DNA from: Betaproteobacteria bacterium
GTDB lineage: Bacteria > Pseudomonadota > Gammaproteobacteria > Burkholderiales > Burkholderiaceae_E
Direction of reading: 5' to 3'
DNA length: 10,900 bases
Assembly (NCBI GenBank): GCA_009922405.1
Contig: RFVZ01000069.1
Span: 1-10,900, forward strand
Numbering within the stretch: position 1 is the stretch's first letter; every line of letters starts with the position of its first letter. Below the pieces are notes generated by a model. That model saw nothing but the letters and a program-made list of their open reading frames with translations. It was not told the origin of the DNA and ran no database searches. Below, piece after piece: positions 6,521 to 10,900 of this stretch. The translations under genes were made by a program, and so were the position numbers.

Positions 6521-7741
6521 ATGCAAGCAACTGAACCTTCCAACCTGCTTTCGGATGCCGTTTACGGGCACCGTGCGGAAGGCCAGGTCGGGCTGTTGGA
6601 CCGACTCTTCGCGCGCTGGTTCGAGCGTCTCGTCTATACCCAGATTTGGGAAGATCCGGTCTGTGATCTCGAGGCGATGCAAGTCGAGTCGCATCATCGA
6701 ATCATCACAATTGCCTCAGCGGGCTGCAATGCCCTGGCTTATTTGCTCGCCGATCCAGCCGAGGTGATTGCGGTTGATCTGAATCGGGCTCACTTGGCCC
6801 TGCTTGATCTGAAGGCGGCCGCGGTACGAGCGTTTTCGAGCTACCCGGACTTTCTGGAGATGTTCGGGCGCGGTCATTCGAAGGCGAACATCGCGCGGTT
6901 TCGTCAGCAGATCGCCCCACTGCTGTCGGTCGAGGCGCGTCGTTGGTGGATGGCGCGCGATGCCTTCGGGCGGCCACGCATCAGCATGTTTACGTCAGGC
7001 CTGCACCGGCATGGTCTGACCGGACGATTTATTGGAATCATCCACGCGTGGGCGCGGATCCGGGGTGTGCGTCTTGAGGACTGGACGCGCGCGAAGACGA
7101 CTCAGGAGCAGGCCGAATGGTTTGATTCCAAGGTCGCACGGCTTTTTGACGGCGCGCTCGTGCGGCGCCTGGCTGCTTCGCCTCCGGTGGTCTGGAATTT
7201 AGGGATTCCGCCTTCACAGCACGATGCGCTCTGCGAAGGTCAAGTGCAGACGATGGCGAGTGTATTGCGCGAACGCGCGCGCCGATTGGCCACCATTGCG
7301 CCGGTTGCAGACAACTGGTTTGCGTGGCAAGCCTTTGCGCGTCGTTATAATGTCGAGGATGGCCCCTTGCCTCCCTATCTTGAGCCGCAGGCCTTTGACG
7401 TGTTGAAGGCTCGAGTCGATCGGTTGCAGATGGCGCATGAGAATCTGCGCATCGTCTTGACGGGGCGCCCTGCCGGCAGTCTTGATCGCTTTGTATTGCT
7501 GGATGCTCAGGACTGGATGTCCGACGACGAGCTCGTTCGCTTGTGGCAAGAGATCACCCGAACAGCCCGCCCCGGTGCCCGCGTCATTTTCCGGACCGCC
7601 GGCGTCGGATCTCCGTTAGAGCGCGCGTTGCCGAATGCGATTGCTTCTCGTTGGCGGGTTGATCATGTCACCGCGGACCGACTTCATGCGCGGGATCGTT
7701 CTGCGATTTATGGTGGTTTTCACCTTTTGCATCTCATTTGA
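6521..7741 (+). CDS. btaA: BtaA-like S-adenosylmethionine:diacylglycerol 3-amino-3-carboxypropyltransferase (DUF3419)
   Basis: This 406-residue protein has family landmarks in order. These are YTQIWEDP (39-46), IASAGCNALAYLLADP (64-79, the SAM-binding loop), IAVDLNRAHLALLDLK (83-98), LHRHGLTGRFIG (161-172), WNLGIPPSQ (225-233), DNWFAWQAF (264-272) and PPYLEPQAFD (284-293). BtaA moves the 3-amino-3-carboxypropyl group of SAM to the free hydroxyl of diacylglycerol, giving diacylglyceryl-homoserine, the precursor of betaine lipid DGTS. It acts at the inner membrane. The start at 6521 has GGAG 5 bases upstream. A Pho box precedes the gene, which fits its known use when phosphate is scarce. The usual partner btaB (N-methyltransferase) is not in this window; the downstream gene overlaps by 4 bases and is a GNAT-type enzyme instead. 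DUF3419 proteins can vary in acceptor, so the exact lipid product is inferred. Confidence 0.88.
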   Translation: MQATEPSNLLSDAVYGHRAEGQVGLLDRLFARWFERLVYTQIWEDPVCDLEAMQVESHHRIITIASAGCNALAYLLADPAEVIAVDLNRAHLALLDLKAAAVRAFSSYPDFLEMFGRGHSKANIARFRQQIAPLLSVEARRWWMARDAFGRPRISMFTSGLHRHGLTGRFIGIIHAWARIRGVRLEDWTRAKTTQEQAEWFDSKVARLFDGALVRRLAASPPVVWNLGIPPSQHDALCEGQVQTMASVLRERARRLATIAPVADNWFAWQAFARRYNVEDGPLPPYLEPQAFDVLKARVDRLQMAHENLRIVLTGRPAGSLDRFVLLDAQDWMSDDELVRLWQEITRTARPGARVIFRTAGVGSPLERALPNAIASRWRVDHVTADRLHARDRSAIYGGFHLLHLI

Positions 7742-8868
7742 GCCAGCAATTTTCGTTGGGAGCCGACAACGCGATTGCGTTGCGGCCATGGATCAGCAAT
7801 GCCGATTCATTTCTGCAGATTGTCCCGACCGCATCCGGGGAAGTTCCGGTTCTGGTGCCTGACCCGCGGGTCAAACTGACACGGCTCGCGGAGCGCGCCT
7901 GGGTGACATGCCTTTGGTCAGGGTCGGCGGGTTATGCGATTGATGAGTGGGTCGCCAGGGCCGAGAGGGACGCGGGGGCCAAGTCCCGCTGGTATTTGAA
8001 GGGCGGGCTCAAGGCCGTTGCGGGTTTAAGTACCCGACTCAGTTGGTGGTTAGGCCCATGGCGCGGTGCGGTTCAGGTCGGAAGCTGGCCCTTCTCGACT
8101 ACCCTTCGCGAGACGCTACGCGATACAGATCTGATTGCGGTGCTTGAATCGGTGATCGACTGCTACCCGGATCGGCCGATCGCGCTTCGACATGTGTTTG
8201 AAGATAACTCGCCCGCTTTACTCGAGGCCTTGGCTCGGCGGGGCTTTCAGAGGCTTCCGGCCCGGGTCGTCTACACCCTGGACGCGTCCCAGGCCATCAA
8301 GCCCAAGGCCTCCCATCTGAAACGCGACCTCGCATTGCTCGCGCGTTCCGATTTGACGATTGTGCCGGACGCTGAATTTACGCCGCAGGACCTTGAGCGG
8401 GCGCTAGACCTTTATCAAATCATCTACCGTCAACGACATAGCCTGCGCAACCCCGATTATTCGATCGAATTTTTACAATGGGCTCAGCGCCGCGGCTTGA
8501 TTGAGTTGCTGGGCTTACGCTCGTCTACCGGGCAGCTTTGCGCGTTTGCGGCCCGACACAATCAGGGGACAACCACTAGCGTGCCGATGCTCGGATACGA
8601 TCTTGAAGCTGATCGGCGCGATGGGCTCTATCGACAACTGGTTGCGCTTCTGATTCGCGAGGCTGGCGTGCGCCGACAGACGTTTGACTTTTCAAGTGGC
8701 GCCGGGGACTTCAAGCGCAAGCGTGGTTTCGAGCCTCGTCTTGAACTAACGATGCTGCGCTCACCATCCCGATGGCCTCAACGATGGCCAGGTCGGCTTG
8801 CGTTACGTCTGGCCTGCGCTGGGACCTCGTTCCTGGATCTGAATCGATTGATTGCCGCCGGCGCTTGA
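7738..8868 (+). CDS. GNAT/FemAB-fold acyltransferase translationally coupled to btaA
   Basis: This 376-residue protein starts with TTG, overlapping the btaA stop as TTGA. No ATG or GTG lies upstream between the in-frame stop at 7660-7662 and this codon, so translational coupling is likely. The C-terminal half (about 195-342) looks like a GNAT or FemAB-like acyltransferase domain, with LLGLRSSTGQLCAFAARHNQ (strand pair), SVPMLGYDLEADRRDGLYRQ (acyl-carrier binding region) and FDFSSGAGDFKRKRGFEPRL (317-336), close to the FDF-G-x-x-x-(Y/F)-K-(R/K)-x-(W/G)-G pattern of FemAB/BioF2-like enzymes. The N-terminal half includes ALRHVFEDNSPALLEALARRG and LPARVVYTLD, which may be a second, degenerate GNAT-like domain. 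There is no signal peptide or clear TM segment; the Trp-rich stretch at 103-117 could touch the membrane. The specific acceptor is unknown. The operon suggests the amine of diacylglyceryl-homoserine, which is inference. Confidence 0.72.
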   Translation: MSQQFSLGADNAIALRPWISNADSFLQIVPTASGEVPVLVPDPRVKLTRLAERAWVTCLWSGSAGYAIDEWVARAERDAGAKSRWYLKGGLKAVAGLSTRLSWWLGPWRGAVQVGSWPFSTTLRETLRDTDLIAVLESVIDCYPDRPIALRHVFEDNSPALLEALARRGFQRLPARVVYTLDASQAIKPKASHLKRDLALLARSDLTIVPDAEFTPQDLERALDLYQIIYRQRHSLRNPDYSIEFLQWAQRRGLIELLGLRSSTGQLCAFAARHNQGTTTSVPMLGYDLEADRRDGLYRQLVALLIREAGVRRQTFDFSSGAGDFKRKRGFEPRLELTMLRSPSRWPQRWPGRLALRLACAGTSFLDLNRLIAAGA

Positions 8869-8882
8869 CGTCGATCGGCGCT

Positions 8883-8914
8883 CTGATCAGTCGGCGCCCT
8901 GATCAGTCGGCGCC
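8883..8914. repeat. Perfect 16-bp tandem duplication in convergent intergenic region
   Basis: CTGATCAGTCGGCGCC occurs twice back to back (8883-8898 and 8899-8914). Each copy contains two palindromes (CTGATCAG and GGCGCC), so the pair can fold as an 8-bp stem CTGATCAG/CTGATCAG around an 8-base GC-rich loop. It lies between the stops of the GNAT gene and plcP, where a bidirectional terminator would be expected. No T-tract follows. Confidence 0.75.
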
Positions 8915-8936
8915 GTCATTGATTGACCCCGATCGA

Positions 8937-9866
8937 TCAGGCCGGGGCCAGCATCCTGCGGTCGAGGATCTCGAATTCCTCGCCCGCTTGACCGCCGGGC
9001 TTGCAATGCAGGATCTGCAGCTCACCCTCATGTGTCTCAACCAAGGCCGTCAGGCTCTCGACCCAGTCACCATCATTGCAGTAAAGGATACCGTCCAGGT
9101 CGTGAATCGCTGAGCGATGGATGTGTCCACAAACCACGCCGTCAAATCCGCGACGACGAGCCTCGCCCGCTAAGGCCTGCTCAAAGTCAGAAATGAACGA
9201 GACCGCGTTCTTGACCTTGTGCTTGAGGTACTGCGATAGCGACCAGTAGGGTTGACCCAGGTAGCTGCGCAGGCGGTTGTAGTGCCGGTTGAGCCACAGC
9301 GAGAAGGTGTAGGCACGATCTCCGAGATGCGCAAGCCAGCGCGCATGGCGCATGACACCGTCAAATTCGTCGCCATGCACGACCCACAAGCGTCGGCCGT
9401 CGGCTGTCACGTGGACCGTCTCAGTGAGGACTTCAATCCCACCGAAGGCGAGTCCACCAAATTGTCGGGCCGATTCGTCATGGTTACCCGGGACGTAGAC
9501 GACCCGAGTGCCTTTACGCGCTTTGCGCAACAGCTTTTGGATCACATCGTTGTGGGCCTGTGGCCAGAACCAGCGCCGTTTCAGGGCCCAGGCATCGACG
9601 ATGTCGCCCACCAGATAAATGGTTTCGGCTTCGTAGTCACGCAAGAACAAAAGGAGCGCTTCGGCCTGACAACCCGCCGTTCCGAGGTGTATGTCTGAGA
9701 GAAAGGCCGCCCGTAGTTTCTTTGGAGGCGGCGAGCCGTCACGGTCAGATAGCGAAGATTGTTCGTCAGCGGGGGGCGTTGCGAGAATGCCTTGCGCCAA
9801 TTGCGCAGACACGAACTCGTGAGCCATCAAATCCTTGAACAGAGGCTGAGCGAGAGGTGCATTCAT
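8937..9866 (-). CDS. plcP: PlcP-type metallophosphoesterase (phospholipase C; often annotated UDP-2,3-diacylglucosamine diphosphatase)
   Basis: This 309-residue calcineurin-like phosphoesterase has all metal-binding motifs: FLSDIHLG (D58, H60), VGDIVD (D88), GNHDE (N128, H129), VVHGDEFD (H164) and CGHIH (H248, H250). Long stretches such as AETIYLVGDIVDAW, HNDVIQKLLRKARKGTRVVY and FDGVVCGHIHRSAI resemble the Sinorhizobium PlcP family as I remember it. Those enzymes are phospholipases C that strip head groups from PC, PE or PG to give diacylglycerol during phosphate limitation. Related LpxH-like enzymes instead cleave UDP-diacylglucosamine. Two pieces of context favour PlcP: the Pho-box promoter just upstream and the convergent btaA gene, which consumes diacylglycerol. 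The ATG at 9866 has GGGAG about 6 bases upstream. About 50 residues of low-similarity sequence precede the catalytic domain, and M14 is an alternative start. No TM segment is evident. Confidence 0.85.
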   Translation of the reverse strand: MNAPLAQPLFKDLMAHEFVSAQLAQGILATPPADEQSSLSDRDGSPPPKKLRAAFLSDIHLGTAGCQAEALLLFLRDYEAETIYLVGDIVDAWALKRRWFWPQAHNDVIQKLLRKARKGTRVVYVPGNHDESARQFGGLAFGGIEVLTETVHVTADGRRLWVVHGDEFDGVMRHARWLAHLGDRAYTFSLWLNRHYNRLRSYLGQPYWSLSQYLKHKVKNAVSFISDFEQALAGEARRRGFDGVVCGHIHRSAIHDLDGILYCNDGDWVESLTALVETHEGELQILHCKPGGQAGEEFEILDRRMLAPA

Positions 9867-9892
9867 ACCGGCTCCCGGTGTTCGTTTGCACT

Positions 9893-9926
9893 ATTAAACG
9901 GATCCCCTTTGACGGCATCATGACAA
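9893..9926 (-). promoter_or_regulatory. PhoB box plus -10 hexamer driving plcP
   Basis: On the minus strand, TTGTCAT-GATG-CCGTCAA (9926 down to 9909) is a 7-4-7 direct repeat matching the PhoB consensus at 11 of 14 half-site positions. Exactly 10 bases downstream is TTTAAT (9898-9893), 5/6 to the -10 consensus. Transcription would start near 9886, about 20 bases before the plcP ATG. The spacing equals that of the btaA box, which makes chance less likely. Confidence 0.72.
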
Positions 9927-9945
9927 AAAGATTTCGTCGAGAAAT
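9925..9945 (-). terminator. Weak hairpin with T-tract after psd
   Basis: Read on the minus strand, ATTTC-TCGAC-GAAAT (9945-9931) is a 5-bp stem with a 5-base loop, followed by CTTTTT (9930-9925). It lies 32 bases beyond the psd stop. The stem is short and AT-rich, so termination may be partial. The T-tract runs into the first half of the plcP Pho box. Confidence 0.35.
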
Positions 9946-9977
9946 TTGTCGACTTTTCGCATCGTTTTTTCACCCCA

Positions 9978-10847
9978 TCAATCCGGGAGATGCATCAGTG
10001 GCTGTCCCATTCGAATCCGTTGGCCTGAGGTGATGCCTGCAGCGAGTTGAAACCCCTTGGGCGCGAACACGATGATGGTCGAACCATGCTCGAACCAGCC
10101 GAGTTCTTCCCCTTTTTTAAAGGACTGTGCGCTGGGAATCTCATGGGGGCCTGACCAACCGAGGTGCATCAGGACATTCATGGCGTGAAGGCGGATGCTG
10201 GCGACCAGAACCGCCGCCACCGGAACGAGCGCTAATGGATATTGGGCCACGCCGACGCGGGTCCGAAGCACCGCGCGCTCGTTCTTACAGAACAAACGTT
10301 CGACGCGTTTGAGGGCGATCGGGTTGACGTTCCAAACGTCCCCACTAATGTAGGTCACGTGATCGAGTTGCCCGTCATAGGGCGCGTGAAACCGGTGATA
10401 CATCGCGGAAGTCAAACGCAGGGTGACATAGGTGCCATCGGTGAAAGGAGTGATGTCCTGCGATGGACCAAACAGTTCACGAATCGAGTATGGATAGCCC
10501 TTGGCCTGGAAAACGTCGACGCCCTCAACAGTCCCGCACGCGCCCACGATCGCGTCGCAAGGGCTTGTCAACAATTGTGAATCCAGGTCGACGGTTCTGG
10601 CCCCTGGCTTGAGTTCGCGAATAAAGCATTCGCGCAAACTCTCGAACTTTTGCTGGCGGGCTTCCGACAGATCGAGATCGGTAAACATGCGCCAGACCGC
10701 AATCGAGAATCGGGTCAGCAGCGGACTCTTGATTGCGCTGTAGCGTCCCATCAGCCGCGTGAGCAGAATCCTCGGAATTCGGTTGGTCAGCAGAAAGTTC
10801 AGATCTTCCTGGAGAAAGAGTCGGTCGCGCAGTCTGGGGGGGTTCAT
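9978..10847 (-). CDS. psd: Phosphatidylserine decarboxylase proenzyme
   Basis: This 289-residue protein is of typical length for bacterial Psd. It catalyses phosphatidylserine to phosphatidylethanolamine plus CO2 at the inner membrane, using a pyruvoyl group made by self-cleavage. The cleavage motif is visible as WFEHGSTIIVFAPKG, with processing between G255 and S256; the usual LGST is HGST here, a tolerated change at the first position. The catalytic Asp lies in TSPCDAIVG (D98) and the two histidines in MYHRFHAPYDG (H151, H154). The segment ISGDVWNVNP (168-177) matches the family's G-D-L/V-x-x-V-N motif. The ATG at 10847 fits the expected N-terminus, although the ribosome-binding site is weak. 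The gene is upstream of plcP on the same strand with 111 bases between; plcP has its own promoter there. It supplies PE, a likely PlcP substrate. Confidence 0.95.
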   Translation of the reverse strand: MNPPRLRDRLFLQEDLNFLLTNRIPRILLTRLMGRYSAIKSPLLTRFSIAVWRMFTDLDLSEARQQKFESLRECFIRELKPGARTVDLDSQLLTSPCDAIVGACGTVEGVDVFQAKGYPYSIRELFGPSQDITPFTDGTYVTLRLTSAMYHRFHAPYDGQLDHVTYISGDVWNVNPIALKRVERLFCKNERAVLRTRVGVAQYPLALVPVAAVLVASIRLHAMNVLMHLGWSGPHEIPSAQSFKKGEELGWFEHGSTIIVFAPKGFQLAAGITSGQRIRMGQPLMHLPD

Positions 10848-10866
10848 CGTTTCGTCAAATCCGAGT

Positions 10867-10872
10867 GTTATA
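10867..10872 (-). promoter_or_regulatory. Possible -10 element of psd
   Basis: On the minus strand TATAAC (10872-10867) matches the -10 consensus at 5 of 6 positions and lies about 20 bases before the psd ATG. No good -35 stands 16-18 bases upstream, so this is tentative. Confidence 0.3.
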
Positions 10873-10900
10873 AAACAGTGACAACTTTGCGGGGGAATTG

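Noticed and set aside
10878..10884. TTGTCAC half-site upstream of psd (minus strand) as a third Pho box
   Set aside because: Only one half-site is good; the partner at the right spacing matches 4 of 7 positions and no -10 stands 10 bases after it. A single heptamer is expected by chance.

Overview
This is a dense, GC-rich bacterial chromosome segment with nine complete genes, one gene cut by the left edge, and no RNA genes or mobile elements that I can see. A TonB-dependent outer-membrane receptor, an E. coli-type NikR, a Psd decarboxylase and PhoB-type promoters point to a Gram-negative proteobacterium. Gamma- or betaproteobacterial affinity is plausible, but I cannot fix the genus.

Layout. 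Positions 2-397 hold the C-terminal end of an enamidase-like amidohydrolase. It converges on a minus-strand pair, a small CsbD-family stress protein (470-703) and a 12-TM MFS transporter (747-2072). The transporter diverges, across only 21 bases, from a YhbW-like flavin monooxygenase (2094-3101). This is followed by a PlsC-type acyltransferase (3138-3740) and, 8 bases later, a NikR-family regulator (3749-4252). A 9+9 bp inverted repeat resembling a NikR operator (4273-4299) precedes a TonB-dependent receptor (4348-6456). Together these look like a metal-uptake module, most likely nickel, but this NikR lacks two of the four E. coli Ni ligands and carries a His-rich tail.

The right half is a membrane-lipid remodelling locus. 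BtaA (6521-7741) should move the 3-amino-3-carboxypropyl group of SAM onto diacylglycerol. A GNAT/FemAB-like acyltransferase gene overlaps it by 4 bases (TTGA), in the place where btaB (the N-methyltransferase of betaine-lipid synthesis) is often found. Convergent to this pair is a metallophosphoesterase of the PlcP type (8937-9866), a phospholipase C that releases diacylglycerol from phospholipids during phosphate starvation. Upstream of it lies phosphatidylserine decarboxylase (9978-10847). Both btaA and plcP carry a PhoB-box-like 7-4-7 direct repeat exactly 10 bases upstream of a -10 hexamer, so the two transcription units are probably co-induced by low phosphate.

The main hypothesis is that PlcP makes diacylglycerol from phospholipid, BtaA converts it to diacylglyceryl-homoserine, and the coupled GNAT protein, rather than BtaB, modifies the free amine. 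That would give an N-acylated phosphorus-free homoserine lipid instead of DGTS. The genes and Pho boxes are visible in the sequence; the product is inference.
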